Positions 34,513 through 46,113 of a stretch of 64,000 nucleotides of DNA are shown here, in pieces. Both the position numbers and the translations under genes were made by a program. Position 1 is the stretch's first letter; the number at the start of each line of letters is the position of its first letter. The notes below the pieces were generated by a model. It was not told the DNA's origin, ran no database searches, and was given only the letters and a program-made list of their open reading frames with translations. Origin of the DNA: Bactericera cockerelli (taxonomy: Eukaryota; Arthropoda; Insecta; Hemiptera; Triozidae); the NCBI GenBank assembly GCA_024516035.1, contig CM044957.1, positions 3,941,017 to 4,005,016 on the forward strand, read 5' to 3'.

Positions 34513-35135
34513 CATTTGTTAGACAACCATACGACTAAATCGAACTCAGGATCTCTGAAACTATGTGTAGACTGTTACACCCCGGAGTCTGGCCTACAAA
34601 TTTTAATTCCATGGCTACCTGAGAAGTGTTTCTTTTGGGGAAGCAAAGAATATCTACAATTCTTTTCGAGAACTTCACAAAGCTTCTCGAGAATTGTCAC
34701 TGTCTTCAATGAGGAAGTAAAGAATAATTTCCTCAAAACCTCTCAAGAATTGACACTGTCTTCATTTTTACAAAGCTTCTCGAGAATTGTCTCTGTCTTC
34801 AATGAGGAAGCAAAGAATGTCTTCACAAAGCTTCTCCGAGAATTGTCACTGTCTTCAATGAGGAAGCAAAGAATACTTCTCAACCCCTCTCAAGGAATTG
34901 ACACCGTCTTCATATATTCACAAAGCTTCTCAAGATTGTCACTGTCTTTCAATAAGGAAGCAAAGAAATTCTCCACAAAGCTTCTTGAGAATTGTCACTG
35001 TCTTCAATAAAGAACCAAAGAATATCTTCACAAAGCTTCTTGAGAATGTCACTCGTCTTCAATGAGGAAGCACAGAATAGCTTCACAAGCTTCTCAAGAA
35101 TTGTCACTGTCTTCAATGGAGGAAGCAAAGAAAGG
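34470..35135. repeat. Poly(T) run and a minisatellite of about 50-57 bp units
   Basis: After a T run at 34483-34512, a unit with 'ttcacaaagcttctcgagaa', 'ttgtcactgtcttcaatgag' and 'gaagcaaagaat' repeats about nine times from 34660. The 205-residue frame across it is interrupted where copies change length, so a coding role is doubtful. Confidence 0.85.
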
Positions 35136-35499
35136 AAAAAGATATAAGAATATTTCCCTCTCCTTCCTCCAGGGAATAAACGCTTCGTGTCGTGGCAAAG
35201 GGAAATTTATTATTAATCTCACAAGCAGGAGAAAGCAGTTTTCCCGCTTTCGCTGAAAAAATGAACCTTTTTTTTTCCTCAGCTCTTTTCCGACCAGGGA
35301 GTTTGAAACAGACAGCGCGCTCTGGTGAGGAAAATTTGAAGCTTCCGACGAATAGTTGGTCGGGGAGTAATGGGGACTGTTTTCAGAAAGGAGAGAAAGA
35401 TAGTGACAAGTGTTCAGGGTGTACGCAAGGGCAGCCCCCTTTTATTCCCTAGAAATATTTCTGAAAAGAGACACTAATAGTGTACAAACCCCGAAAGAG

Positions 35500-35700
35500 C
35501 AAAAAGACCACCCTTTAGTCAGGACATAATATATTAGTTGTTATAACTGTTTATATTTATCTATTTTTTTCCCTTTTTATTGTTTTTGTTGTTTTCCATT
35601 TTTTAATTTTTGTAATAATTATTTGTACTGTACATAAATGTCTTTTTGTATCTTATAAAGAATTTAATAATTAATAGGTATAATAAGTAATAAAAATCTG
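35500..35700 (+). mobile_element. LINE-tail repeat T1, 5'-shortened copy
   Basis: 'ccaccctttagtcaggacat' followed by the AT-rich tail and 'aagaatttaataattaatag'. Confidence 0.5.
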
Positions 35701-36214
35701 GTGTGACATCACACGACTTTCCCATTCACCCGAAAATAAGTCAAATTTCACTGGTGACTCAATGGTAACAGATAGCAAAAAAATAATAGCGTTTTTCCAC
35801 CCAGATCCTCAATTATAATGGCAGCTTAACTACCAGCAGAAGAAAAAAATGGACGCCATTTACTATTTTTAAATGTTATGTTATAAAATTACCTAAACCT
35901 ATTTTTTCTGCCTTTTTTTCTACTGTTTCTCGAATTATCTGCATACTTCTTCTAATCTAATGTTCAAACGGGCAGCGGGGGCCCGTTTGACTCCAAAAAC
36001 CAGTTAATCTTATATTGTGCATAGATTTGACAGCCGTTCCTTGTGACTTTCATTATTGAGGCTTGCACTGTTGATGATTCTTGAAAAGATACTTTATTAC
36101 AGGATTAGGTTTGGGTGTCAACCCAATACCTAACCCCTGAATAGGGAGAGGCCTTGTTGGTTGTTCCAGACTCCAGAGACAAACAGTGATACGAGAAGAA
36201 TATTATGTGCTGGA

Positions 36215-36487
36215 ATTTTTTTTTTTTTTTTTTTTAAGTGGGGGTTTAACGTCGCTTTCAACTGGCCATGTCATATCACGACGGGGGTTTTACCCTCCAT
36301 TCGCAGGAAACTCACAAACTGCTACTCACATTGACTTCACCCAGCCTGAGTGGGCCGGGAAAAGCCAGCATCACGAGAATTAGAATTTGAATGGTCACCC
36401 ATCCAAGTCTTAACCTCGCTGGATGTCGCTTAACTTCGGTGTTTCTGAAGGGAACCGGTGTATTTACAACATGCCATCGACGCTGGC
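36215..36487 (-). mobile_element. SINE-S: 5S rRNA-derived SINE, complete copy
   Basis: On the minus strand it carries the same 5S blocks as the 20.9-kb copy, the shared body and an A tail (plus-strand T run at 36216-36235). 'tgtgctgga' occurs on both sides (about 36206 and 36489) as a target duplication. Confidence 0.88.
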
Positions 36488-36489
36488 TT

Positions 36490-37330
36490 GTGCTGGATTT
36501 AATGAACCTCTTTATTGATAGAGCTGGCTATCTTTAACAAAAAAAATTGAAAAAAATGGAAAACCGGCAAACCCTCATTTACAAAAGTGGCGCTGCTAAC
36601 TTCACTGTACTATTGTTTCTCCTTCGTTTTTAATCTCTTTCAATGATTTTTACGTTGGATTTGCGTGATATATTGTAGATTTTCGGTGTGTTGAAATTTA
36701 AAAAACTTCACTTTTCTGTTTCTATTTGTGTTTTAAATTTGAAATTCGAAACTTTGAACTTGCAGATGATTCATTTAATTAAATAATAAATTAATGAGTA
36801 ATATACAGGTAATCCAAAGTTTTAAGCAGGATCCTTCTACTCACTTTCTACCCTAAAGGCTCTGTCTCTCGGGCGACGCTTTCTGCTTTGAATTGCCACT
36901 GAGTTTGGCACTCAAGAACTTTGACAGGACCCTCACAGGTTGCTCTTGTCTGGGCTTTTTATTGTGAACAGTAGTTTACTGAGCCGGCTGTTGAAAGTTC
37001 ATAGTGTAAGGAACTCAGTCAAGCAGGTAAACCATAGTCACCTTTATATATTTTAAAAATATATTAATCAATAAAACAGGTGCTATATTAAACTGTTAGC
37101 TTAATCGGACTACATGTCTTGAGCGAAACAGTGTAAATAAGCACTACCTATACTATAAAATAGGATTAAAACCTAGTTATAAAACAGGATTATAAGAAAG
37201 ATAAGCCAGGGGACCATTCCTCAAGCTTGGATTCTCTTTGTAATCTTGATTTATGATGATTAGTCCCTTGAACCTGGCCAATAACATACATCCATTAACA
37301 GGCAATGGACAGCAAGAAAAAGTGCACAAT
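36490..37330. other. Non-coding flank upstream of SAP18
   Basis: It includes an M1 MITE fragment near 37155-37200 ('ataaaacaggattataagaa'). The promoter and any 5' non-coding exon of SAP18 may lie here, but I see no decisive signal. Confidence 0.35.
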
Positions 37331-37605
37331 TAGCTCCATGTTAAGATACTTGCTTGCCACATGGGAAGGCCTGGGTTTGATCTCTCGAGCCAACAATATG
37401 TTGTATTCAAAATTTGGTTTACGGTTGTTTGTATGGAATACCTATGGACACTCGAACTTGTGTTGATACAGCACCTAAATGGAAAGATCAGTTTTTTGCC
37501 CGTCAGAGGGAGGCATACTATGGGATAGGGAAGATACAACAGAGACAACAAGCATTTATAGTAGCTGCTGTTTCACAGCTACCAAATGTAAAAAGGCTTT
37601 GAAAC
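37330..37605 (+). mobile_element. SINE-A, diverged full-length copy
   Basis: tRNA-like head ('cttgcttgccacatgggaag', B-box-like GGGTTTGATCTCTCG) plus the body 'cagaggg.aggcatactatg' and 'tagctgctgtttcacagcta'. Open frames here are SINE sequence. Confidence 0.7.
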
Positions 37606-37896
37606 ATCTTGGAAAAAAAATTATACATGCAGGTCTTGTACAATTAATATTAATCTTCAATTTGCTTAAATATAATGATCTAGGTAGGTAAACAAAATTT
37701 TAATTTCATAAATAATTCCTCTTCTGTACCTTATCCATTATAATTTCATGTTCATACCAAGACTTGGCACATTTCCAATTTTCCACATTGAGCTCTAAAG
37801 TAGGTTTGTACATTATTGTAATTACTATTGTTTAAGATTTTCAAATTATAATTTGCATTTTCCAGGTACCTCTCCAATCTGTTTCTTTAGTCCAAT

Positions 37897-38165
37897 ATGG
37901 CTGCCATTGAATCATTTGTCACAAGCATTGAAGAAAAACAGTGGATCGTGAAAAGACCTGTCCCCTTCTACCCGAGTGTTTACAAGTTTCGGAAAGCATA
38001 ATCCTGTTGCGGAATATAACAATGGGTTCCCACCCAACCAGTTTCAGATATACACATGGATGGATGCCACACTGCGGGAACTTACCAATCTGATTCGGGA
38101 AGTCAATCCAGAAGCACAACAGCGAGGCACTACCTTCTGCTTCACATTGCTTACTCCAGAGAGAG
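37897..38165 (+). CDS. SAP18: SAP18 exon 1
   Basis: Contains the start codon, the core ubiquitin-fold strands and the IYTWMDATL helix. The exon ends in phase 1. Two of the three frame breaks lie here (about 37939 and 37971). A 'ttgcattttccag' just upstream (to 37865) could be an acceptor for a non-coding first exon. Confidence 0.85.
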
Positions 38166-39043
38166 GTAAATAAATAATTGTACTTTTAATAGGACAAACT
38201 TTTCAAGTAACTCATTTTAGTTTTTGTTTCAGGTGATAGTGATATTAACAACTTAACCACCCACACCAAATATCTGTGTCTGCCTCATCCAACTATGATA
38301 ACCCATGTGGGATCTCAAGCTCTTGCATGAACTTCATAATTGATACTCCATTTGAAATCACAAGACATTGTTCATTCACATAGGCCCTTAAAAATAGGAA
38401 TCTCATCCTTTTCAGAGCCATCAGCAAACTCCCCTTCTTATCAATGCAGATGTCAGTTAAATATCACTATTTGATACCTCAATAGCAATGGAAATGCATG
38501 GCCTTGGTGGTGTACACCAAACAAATTATCTGTGGCCTCTTGAGAAAACATCTCAATTGGGGTTCATGGAGGTTAACAGACTTTTTTTTCAGCTACAGCT
38601 TCTATGAATGTCAATTTTTTTGAAATGCCAGATATTATCTTAGGATGAACCAAGCTATGTGATTTAATATCTGGATTATATATTTAATCTCCCCCTACCA
38701 CAAAGTTATACTTGGTAGCTTATTGTTATTATTGTGGTTATACATCTATTTGATGTAATCAATCTACACTCTTTAATCTCCACTTTTTACAGTCCTGGGC
38801 ATTGCTTAGGTAATGATATAGCATGGTAGCTTGATAAAAATATCAAATTTGTACCTAAAAATAAAATGAAAAATTAATCCTTTTTTCAGGGACCTCCAGA
38901 TTCCATGTGAAGGATATAGGACAGACTGTGTTAGGACAAAAGACTCCAGATGAAAATAAGTCATTGCAACAATGCAGATTTACATTGGGGATTACATGGA
39001 TGTGAAAATCTTGACACCCAAACGGAATATGAGAATGTACTAA
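37897..39043 (+). CDS. SAP18: SAP18, histone deacetylase complex subunit (Sin3-associated polypeptide 18)
   Basis: Two exons encode SAP18, a small ubiquitin-fold protein. It is a member of the Sin3-HDAC corepressor and of the exon-junction-associated ASAP/PSAP complexes. Exon 1 (37897-38165) starts at ATG in 'ccaatATGG' and encodes MAAIESFVTSIEEK, then the DREKTCPLL block and the hallmark QIYTWMDATLRELTNLIREV segment, ending at TPERG with donor G|gtaaat. Exon 2 (38890-39043), after a polypyrimidine-cag acceptor, encodes FHVKDIGQTVLGQKTPDENK, then GDYMDVKIL and the C-terminal TPKRNMRMY before TAA. The frame is broken three times by apparent single-base losses: near 37939 (before GTGGATCGTG), near 37971 (between PLL and RVF) and near 38987 (a G run before ATTACATGG). 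Conserved residues resume exactly each time and the intron is present, so consensus error is likelier than a pseudogene. It is convergent with NDUFAF4, 1.8 kb away. Confidence 0.9.
38890..39043 (+). CDS. SAP18: SAP18 exon 2
   Basis: The acceptor is ttttttcag at 38881-38889. The C-terminal half of SAP18 follows, with TAA at 39041-39043. One base appears missing in the G run at 38987-38990. Confidence 0.85.
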
Positions 39044-40850
39044 ATGTGTGTTTTTATATGTTAACAATTTGAGAAATGTCTTTCTCACAATTGATTTTTA
39101 CACGTTTTATACAAAAACTTCAGTAACAAGATTCTTGCTATAAAAAACTGCTCTCTTGTTGCATGTGGCAATCAATGTACTTTACTTGAAATTTGAGGCG
39201 TTTTAATGTTGAGAAAGCAAGAGTCCCAAAAGTGAAAAGAACTCAGATAAAGACACAAGCTATTCTATTCAGAAAACCAAACCTCTATGTAAGACCCACA
39301 GGTAACCATGGTGATTAGATTAATTTTCAATCTTCAGTAATGTATCTAAAAATGCATAACAGACCTAGTAAAAAAAAAAATCAGTATTCAGTAGACTTTG
39401 ACGTAGTTTCTGGCAAACTTTCAACCTACTATGTATTTCAGACATTTAGTAAATGAAAATCCGTCTAAAAACTCAACTCTCATCAAATCAATTGAAACCC
39501 ATAACCCTGATTTCTATCCAGGTTGACTCACAAAGCAGAATTTTCAAATTTTGAACAATCGGGTCTAGAAAAATAAACATAAATTTGTGAGGCAAATTGA
39601 AAGAAAATAATTGCAAATTCCAGGACATCCACGAATTCCCTAATTTAAAATAATTTCACTGGCTAAGACCTGGATTCGTTGGTATTTGAGAATGTTTTGT
39701 TTGTTAATATGATTCATAATCTTAAATCAGGAATATTTTCAATGTAAGAACTAAAGAATTGGGAAAAAGGATACTTTTTTTGCCTATTAAAATTCAGAAA
39801 ATACTGGAACTTGTATATTATTTTGTATTTACCAAAACTAGTGCATAACTCGTTTAAAAAATTTATAATGTATTTGTGTTTTTCTACACAGTTTAACATA
39901 AAATTGTTATTCATGTAAAGTTCACTGAAAAATGTTGAACATAATACATAAAATTTCAATTTTGACAACAACAAAAAATATTGTTATAGTTATTTTTTAA
40001 AAACCTATTTATTAATATTAGGTTTAGGCATAAGATTTTTATACATACTTGGATTTAACTTTTTTAGACAGAAGAGGACCTACTGCACAGTCATATTAGG
40101 TCTTCTTAGTTAAATAATTATGTTGTAGGTGTACTTACTAAATGACTAAATCAAGATTACAGTGTAGCTTCCTTCAATGGTTTGGGTTGGGTTTAAAATT
40201 CCTTACAATAGTTGAAAACAAAAAAAATTAACCTAGGAAATGGTTAATAAATTATGTAAAGAAAGATATAATTTATGGCATTTGATGACTACAGTGATCT
40301 GAAATCTCAAAGATATAAAAAACAATCATCACTGCTGCAGCAGCTAATCAATCAAGACTACAAGCTACTCACAATCACCTAGCCTGAGTGGAGCAGGAAC
40401 ACAAGCACAACATAAATTGCAAGGCTTCCAATAATATACTAGTGAAGAAAGATTGAGGCACTAAACTCAAAATTTTCTCTAGTAAACTATGAAATGTTGC
40501 CCATGAATTGGGTTTAGAAATCTTTTGCACATAATATGTCATCTCTATTAAGTGGTTTTCTTTTTCTTTCTACTGCCTACTTTTTTATAATGATCATCTT
40601 CTTCAACTTCATAACTATATTCTTCTCATGGGACTTGGTAGTTTTAGCCTCTTTATTATCATCGGCTATGTGACTAGACTTTGTAACATCAGCAGTTCCA
40701 CCTTGCAAATCGTCACCTTCAGCTCTCTGTTTACCCATTAATTCTTCATAATCTTTGTCATTTTTATTGAAAGTCTCTGCAATTTTCAAGATGGTTTGCT
40801 TGGAAAATATATTCTTGTACTTTTTGCAAAAAATGACATTTTTTTCTCTT
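39044..40850. other. Intergenic between convergent SAP18 and NDUFAF4
   Basis: Should hold both 3' UTRs. AT-rich. A minus-strand AATAAA at 40768-40763, about 85 nt past the NDUFAF4 stop, is a candidate poly(A) signal. No further gene or repeat family is recognised except a trace of SINE body near 40360-40400. Confidence 0.4.
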
Positions 40851-40851
40851 G

Positions 40852-40925
40852 CTAGCAAACCTTTGACTGGTTTTCTTCTGCTGTTGTTTCTACTTTGAAC
40901 AACCTAAAGTACAATATCAATGATT
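40852..40925 (-). CDS. NDUFAF4: NDUFAF4 exon 3 (C-terminus and stop)
   Basis: Acceptor ctttttcag at 40934-40926. 23 residues then TAG at 40854-40852. The 93-residue open frame just beyond (40858-40577) is out of frame and belongs to the 3' UTR. Confidence 0.82.
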
Positions 40926-42681
40926 CTGAAAAAGAAAAGGAAAAAAATAATTACATGAAATTAATCTACTCAAGTATTGAGATTGTGGGGTTGCAATAAA
41001 TTTACCGATATCACTGAAACCTCATTCACTGGATTATCAAATGAAGACTTATTATTTGTTTTTCACAGCTTGGGGTTTCAAAGTATAATTTCAGCAGAGG
41101 TTCTTGATATTTTTTTTTATTAATACAATTCTAAGATAATATTAAATTTCATTTAAAAATCCTAGTAAATAAAACTCAACAATGATTGTTAAAAATTTCT
41201 TTTTTTATTGATAAAACTTTACCATTAGGCTCCAACCACTCCACTGAAAAAAAGCCACTGAGTAAATCTAGGACAGTATTATTAACACCAAATTTCATCA
41301 AAGTCAAGAGTTAGCTTGGTATATCAGAAACAGAATAAAATTAGATAATTATAAGATAGGGATTGGAAATTGAAAATCTTCTTTTGTTGAAAACAAAATT
41401 AAGGCCAAATTATAAATTAGGATTACAAGAAAGAAAAGATCATCCCTCAAGTTGGCCTTTCCCACAAATCACAGTGCACAATAATCTTGTATTAGAAATG
41501 ATGCCCTTGTCTTCTTTCTAATCTTAGATTATAAATTTGACCCATCTAAGTATAAAAAGTAATATTATTATATTGTTACTAGGTATACCAAAGGCTTTGC
41601 AGGTTAAGGTTCAAGTCATTCATAATATTAATGGTCAAAATGTTTAGCACTGTTTCAATTGAAAAGTTTTTTATACAGGTTTTTTATGTATAAAAAAACA
41701 TTAATACCTTTTGAACACAGAGAAACTGCCTACTAAAAATACTCACCAACTAGCTTCACATCTAAGCTATATCTATCAGCAAGTGCTTGAGGTGTATTTT
41801 CCATGGGATCATTCATATGATCAGAAAGCATATCTATGACTTGACCCAAACTGTATTTGCCCTTTGGTACCACCAATTGGTTCCGTATGACCATACTTCA
41901 TTTCAGGGACATTTCCTTTCTCCTTTGGCAATTTACTGTTGAGAAGTTTCTCCCTCTCGTCATCATTAGTGAAGGACTTGTGGAGTGACTTGACATAGAC
42001 TTGCTTCAGATTTTCATCTAACCCTGTATTTTTTCTCATTAATTTTCTCTCCACTTTAGGATCTGAAATGAGATGAGAAATATCTTGTAGGTGAGATATT
42101 TCCTTTACGCTTTATTGGGTTGCATTGATTCCATAAATTCCAGTAGAATTTTCAATGTGTAAATAACCTTATTCAAATAAAGGACCCATCAGATGAAAAT
42201 ACAATAACAAAAAGTACAATAATAAAACATGAAGGAAGTCCTTCTGACATTAGTGGTTTTAAACATGAGTGTGAGCATGATTCTTTGCAGCTTATTAGAG
42301 TAAAGATAATATCAAGACATTTTTTTATTATTATTATGATTAATAATCATCATGACAATTATTTATATGAACCTACACCTGTTTTGACTAGAGTCCCTTT
42401 ATTCCAGCACTTGTTTTAATACCATTATTATGAAAAAAAATCTCAAATACACTGGGTGGGATCGAAACCAAATCTAAACCTAACAAGATTTTAACCACTC
42501 CAACCACCAAAGCATAATCTTACCTGTGCTTAGTGATTCCAATATTTCAACGGTGGGACGGGTGCTTTGGTGCAACAGGTAATTTTTCTTGCTCTATAAA
42601 TCTCTGAGCTCTGTTTTCCACATTAAACCTCCTTGTTTTACGAATGAGCTTTCTGCCAGCACTAGTTGCAATGTTACCCAT
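40852..42681 (-). CDS. NDUFAF4: NDUFAF4, mitochondrial complex I assembly factor 4
   Basis: Three minus-strand exons rebuild NDUFAF4, which acts in assembly of NADH:ubiquinone oxidoreductase in mitochondria. Exon 1 (42681-42524) encodes MGNIATSAGRKLIRKTRRFN, VENRAQRFIEQ and VAPKHPS. The start MG (a potential myristoylation context), the R-F-N-x-E-N-R-A block and the A-P-x-H-P-S block are family hallmarks. Exon 2 (42062-41747) encodes PKVERKLMRK...LKQVYVKS, then VVPKGKYSLGQVIDMLSDHM and ALADRYSLDVKLV. Exon 3 (40925-40852) encodes ESLILYFRLFKVETTAEE and a TAG stop, matching the family's C-terminal L-L-K-Y-F-x-x-F-x-V-E. Phases agree at both introns. Two single-base insertions break the frame: in a G run near 42555-42557 (after HPS) and near 41873 (between TEPI and VVPKG). 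These resemble base-calling errors. The product is about 180 residues, close to the human protein. Confidence 0.9.
41398..41542. mobile_element. MITE family M1 copy in NDUFAF4 intron 2
   Basis: 'ggccaaattataaattagga' to 'taatcttagattataaattt' with core 'aatcacagtgcac'. Diverged. Confidence 0.6.
41747..42062 (-). CDS. NDUFAF4: NDUFAF4 exon 2
   Basis: Acceptor tcatttcag at 42071-42063, donor GTTG|gtgagt at 41746. Carries the VPKGKYSLGQ motif. There is one apparent inserted base near 41873. Confidence 0.85.
42524..42681 (-). CDS. NDUFAF4: NDUFAF4 exon 1
   Basis: ATG at 42681-42679, donor ACAG|gtaaga (42523 downwards). The exon ends in phase 1 once the extra base near 42556 is discounted. Confidence 0.85.
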
Positions 42682-43060
42682 GATTTCACAGTGACAAGTG
42701 ATTTCAATTAATGTGATGTTTTTTTTATTAACTCCATGAAGTTCACTCTTACATCCTTCTTATTTTGTTTTGGAAATAAATTTAAATTTGGCATTGAAGC
42801 AGACCTTGAATTGAACAAGTGTCTTGAAATGAGAAGTGGATTAATAATCATGTTACTCTGCTGATTTTAGATTGAAATATTGAATTGAGTGGTTTATGTG
42901 GATAGCTTTTCTAATTGATTTTTTGATAAAGCAATATTCATGAACATGGTTTATCTAATCAAAACCAGGGATATAGTTTTTTTAACAGTAAATGCTGCTT
43001 TCGACTGAGAGTAATACCTTGTGACCTAGGACAGTAAAGATTATATCAAGCAATTTTTAT
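42682..43060. other. 5' flank of NDUFAF4
   Basis: Probable promoter region of NDUFAF4 (minus strand). AT-rich, with no decisive core-promoter motif and no gene. Confidence 0.35.
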
Positions 43061-43064
43061 TAGA

Positions 43065-43335
43065 TCATATCACAAAGGGGGTTCTACCCTTCATTTGTTG
43101 GAAACCTCACAAACCAACCACTCAAATTAACCTCACCCAGCTTGAGTAAGGCTAGGAATATCATCTCAAAGATTTTTTTTTTAATTTGGGTTTAATGTTG
43201 CTTTCAATAATGGTCATATCACCTCGGGTCACAAGGATTAATATTTGAATGGTCACTTAACCTGATGAACATTACTTTTTCAGTGACAGAAAAGAAAACT
43301 TGAGTATTCAATGTGCCATTGACACTAGCTACTGA
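43065..43335 (-). mobile_element. SINE-S (5S-derived), decayed copy or copies
   Basis: 'ttctacccttcatttgttgg' and 'taacctcacccagcttgagt' form a body fragment. A second T-tailed copy (43172-43330) ends in a 5S-like head ('gtattcaatgtgccattgac'). Confidence 0.6.
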
Positions 43336-43802
43336 AAGTTTAACCAGTTAATTATGAGTAAAATCTCCATTGACAGGTAAAAAATGTGTTGTTGAAACCT
43401 ACTTTGTACATAAAATACAATACTTTCCCTATTTACAGGATAAGGGTAAGTATAAAAACACCAGCCCCAACCAACAATTGGTTTCCATTCCATAACTAAT
43501 CCATTCACCTCTGCTTTCTAAGAAAATCTAAAATTTAAGGAACCTTACTGCACTAAGGAACTGACCTCAGAGATTATTGATGGCTCATTTTCATTATTTA
43601 AAGCTCAGAAATGAGACAGAAATCATTTCTAAAAATTATGCAATATTTTTGTCATACAAAAATTTCAAAACTGCAATAATAAAATTAATTCAAATTTTCG
43701 CGGTAGCAGCGAGAGGACCGGCCTTGAGTTTCTAATTTGACTCCAGCTTTTGAAACGTTGAATTTGAACAACGTTAAAAAAACAATTTGAATGTGTGCGT
43801 AA

Positions 43803-43938
43803 GTAAGGGCCGAATTATAAATCAGGAATAAAGTAACAGAAGCCAGACTGTTCTTCAAGTTGGGCTATAGTGTGCTTCGACTTGAGAGAGAGTCTAGCTT
43901 ATCCCTAATCTAAGCCTATTTCATAATTCGGCCTTAGG
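43803..43938. mobile_element. MITE family M1 copy
   Basis: Inverted ends 'gggccgaattataaatcagg' and 'cctatttcataattcggcct' around 'ttgggctatagtgtgc'. Confidence 0.7.
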
Positions 43939-44013
43939 TTGGTTTTCAACTGCTTGCAACATTTTGTTTCGGCAGCGTTTTTGCAACGTTTCAAGTTCCG
44001 TCCTTTCTTTTGG

Positions 44014-44655
44014 GGCCACATTATGAAACAAATCATAGCGCATTATAGCCCAAGTTAACCCTTTGACGCCGGAATTAATTTGGCCGGGGGAAAAAAAATC
44101 GCAACCAACTTTTCTTTCATCCTGATGGTTTTCTAAGACTTCTGGCGTTGGTTTCAGCTTTCTAGCTTTTACCGGTAAAAAGTTATGAATCCGTGTCGAA
44201 AACGACACACCGGGCTTTAAAGGAACAAGAATGTAGAAAATTATTACAATTTTCTTTAAAACTATATGTTAATAAGCATATTAGCTACCTCTATTAATTT
44301 TTTCATTTTTTGATCGTAAAATAATCGACCAGGAAACACAAGAAATAACTTGCCAAAGTCGGCAAAACTCCATGCGATGATGCACTCTCGAAATCTCAGC
44401 AACAAATGAAAATTTAGAAATGTAAACAAAACAATTCAAAAATCGCGCTGGATAGATTTGAAGATAAGAAGTCAAGGAACTGTTTCACACTGAAACGATA
44501 ATGATACTGTATTCTAGTGAATAATTATTGAATGTCAAAGTACCTGTGTCGAAAACAACACGCTCGGCGTCAAAGGGTTAAGGGATACTATGTCCAGTGA
44601 GTCCAGTGGTGTCCACTCATAGATTAAAATTCTTGTTTTGTAATTCAGTCCTCAA
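44014..44655. mobile_element. MITE family M1 copy split by a piggyBac-type MITE
   Basis: Left part 'ggggccacattatgaaacaa..atagcgcattatagcccaag' (to 44054) and right part 'ggatactatgtcca..agattaaaattcttgttttgt' (from 44582) are the two halves of M1, separated at a TTAA. Confidence 0.65.
44059..44577. mobile_element. piggyBac-type MITE (519 bp), TTAA target duplication
   Basis: Perfect 13-bp inverted ends CCCTTTGACGCCG lie between TTAA (44055-44058) and TTAA (44578-44581). A subterminal 'gtgtcgaaaacgacacacc' / 'gtgtcgaaaacaacacgc' motif occurs near both ends. The 95-residue minus-strand frame that overlaps it is not a gene. Confidence 0.88.
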
Positions 44656-44689
44656 ATCGAATAACAAAAAAATAGAAGCAAATGGGAAA

Positions 44690-44985
44690 AAATCATGCAT
44701 TGGGTGGGATTTGAACCAACGGATCCCAAAATGGATGCACCAGACCAGCGCTTAACCAGTACGATCAATCCATGTTTAAATGAAAAGCCTCTATGTGCAT
44801 CTTTATAAGTTAGCTGTGCCTAGGAGCTGCTCTTGCATTACTTCAGGGAACTTTACCTTTACACCCATGCCATTTCCGGAAATGGAAAAACTAATAAAAA
44901 AACTCGGTGAAAATTTTCCGCTCCGACCGGGATTCGAACCCACAACCTCCGGGTCAGCAAGAATTAGATAGGTTACATATATCAT
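44690..44985 (-). mobile_element. tRNA-headed SINE fragments (SINE-F head; another head)
   Basis: 44697-44765 is a SINE-F head ('cattgggtgggatttgaacc'). 44900-44960 reads on the minus strand as a tRNA-like segment with B box GGGTTCGAATCCCGGTC and the 'ggagcggaaaatttt' extension also seen at 13.79 kb. Confidence 0.55.
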
Positions 44986-45084
44986 GTTATGACCATAGTG
45001 TCAACGGTTCAGCGGTGTACCTTAATATCATTGACACCGGATGTTACTACCTGTAGATTTTTAGAATGAGGGGAGAGAAGAGAG

Positions 45085-45123
45085 AGAGACAGATAGAAGG
45101 AGGAGGGGGGGGGGGGGGGGGGG
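45085..45123. repeat. Poly(G) run
   Basis: 'ggagg' followed by more than 20 G (about 45104-45123), after a short AG-rich stretch. A likely site of length error. Confidence 0.8.
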
Positions 45124-45327
45124 TCCGCAAGGTGTTTAACAAACCGTGTGCATACAAAATTAATGAAAAAAGAAATTGAAAACTTGGTTGATTTGTAAGA
45201 ATTAAAGAAAACATTACGCTTAGGCAATGACCTCAGTAGCTTGATCGATAAGGCGGCGGACTTGTAACCCGGAGGTCGGTGGTTCAAGTCCCAATTTCAG
45301 CGTAGAGTAATGCGAGTTTCAGTAGTT

Positions 45328-46113
45328 TTTTTAGATTTTAACATATTAACGGGGTTAACCCATGTTTATTTTTTTGTAAATTAATTACAAACAAAAACTT
45401 ATACTAAGATATAATATAAATACTTAGAATAAACTTAATTAAAAAATTGATAATTGAATTGGACAATATTGATATTTTTGTTTAGATATTATTCAGTGGA
45501 GTAGTTTATTTTTTTATACATTCATAACTATCAAAGAAAAGATCGATTGAAGTGTCTTTCTCGCAAGCTTCATTAAAAAGGCGAATAAAACGATTGAAGG
45601 GCTTGAAAAAAGAATAGTTTTTTTGTACAAGATTTTTCATACAATAGATTTTTGTTTCTAGTATTCTTAGGATTTGTCCTAAATGAAAGTTCCTCTAGTA
45701 ATTCTTGTAAAAACAGTTCTATTGTTTAATATTTTAAAAAGTAACAAAACATCATTTGTGTCACGCCTGTGTTCTAGACTAATCACATTATTTGCTTTCA
45801 TTATTTCCGAATAATTATGGTCTGTTATGCTCATAGGTTTATTTTGTTTGAAAGCAAGGCTCCTTAGGAATCTATTTTGTACTGATTCGATTTTTGATTT
45901 ATGTTTTTCATAGTAAGGAGACCACACAGGTGAGGCATATTCAAGAATGGATCTAACAAATGAATAATATAGTATGGTGTATGTTTTTGGATTTTTAAAG
46001 TCTCGACTGTTTCCATTAATGAAGCCAAGAAGTTTGAATGCTTTCTTAGTTATTATAGAATAATGCTCATTATATGACAATTGGTAATCAAAAGTAACTC
46101 TTTGTCTTTGACT
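45328..46113 (-). mobile_element. 5'-truncated LINE inserted in SINE-B, with 7-bp target duplication
   Basis: AGTAGTT at 45321-45327 and again at 46114-46120 flanks the insert. Its plus-strand start is T-rich, consistent with the A-rich 3' end of a minus-strand LINE. The insert encodes the C-terminal part of a reverse transcriptase. Confidence 0.8.
45679..46080 (-). pseudogene. C-terminal LINE reverse-transcriptase fragment
   Basis: About 133 residues of minus-strand reading carry the post-catalytic region of jockey/CR1-like polymerases: ITKKAFKLLGFINGNSRDF, then ILYYSFVRSILEYASPVWSP, and IESVQNRFLRSLAFK. This is the thumb/connection segment that precedes the LINE C-terminus. Endonuclease and catalytic domains are absent because of 5' truncation. 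It ends in a stop about 350 bp before the A-rich tail, so it is a dead-on-arrival copy. Confidence 0.85.

Noticed and set aside
34393..35010. 205-residue plus-strand frame with SFSRIVTVFNEE repeats
   Set aside because: It is a minisatellite of irregular 50-57 bp units preceded by a poly(T) run; unit-length changes break the frame, which argues against coding constraint.
40577..40858. 93-residue lysine-rich minus-strand frame
   Set aside because: It begins just past the NDUFAF4 stop codon in another frame and matches nothing recognisable. It is best explained as 3' UTR.
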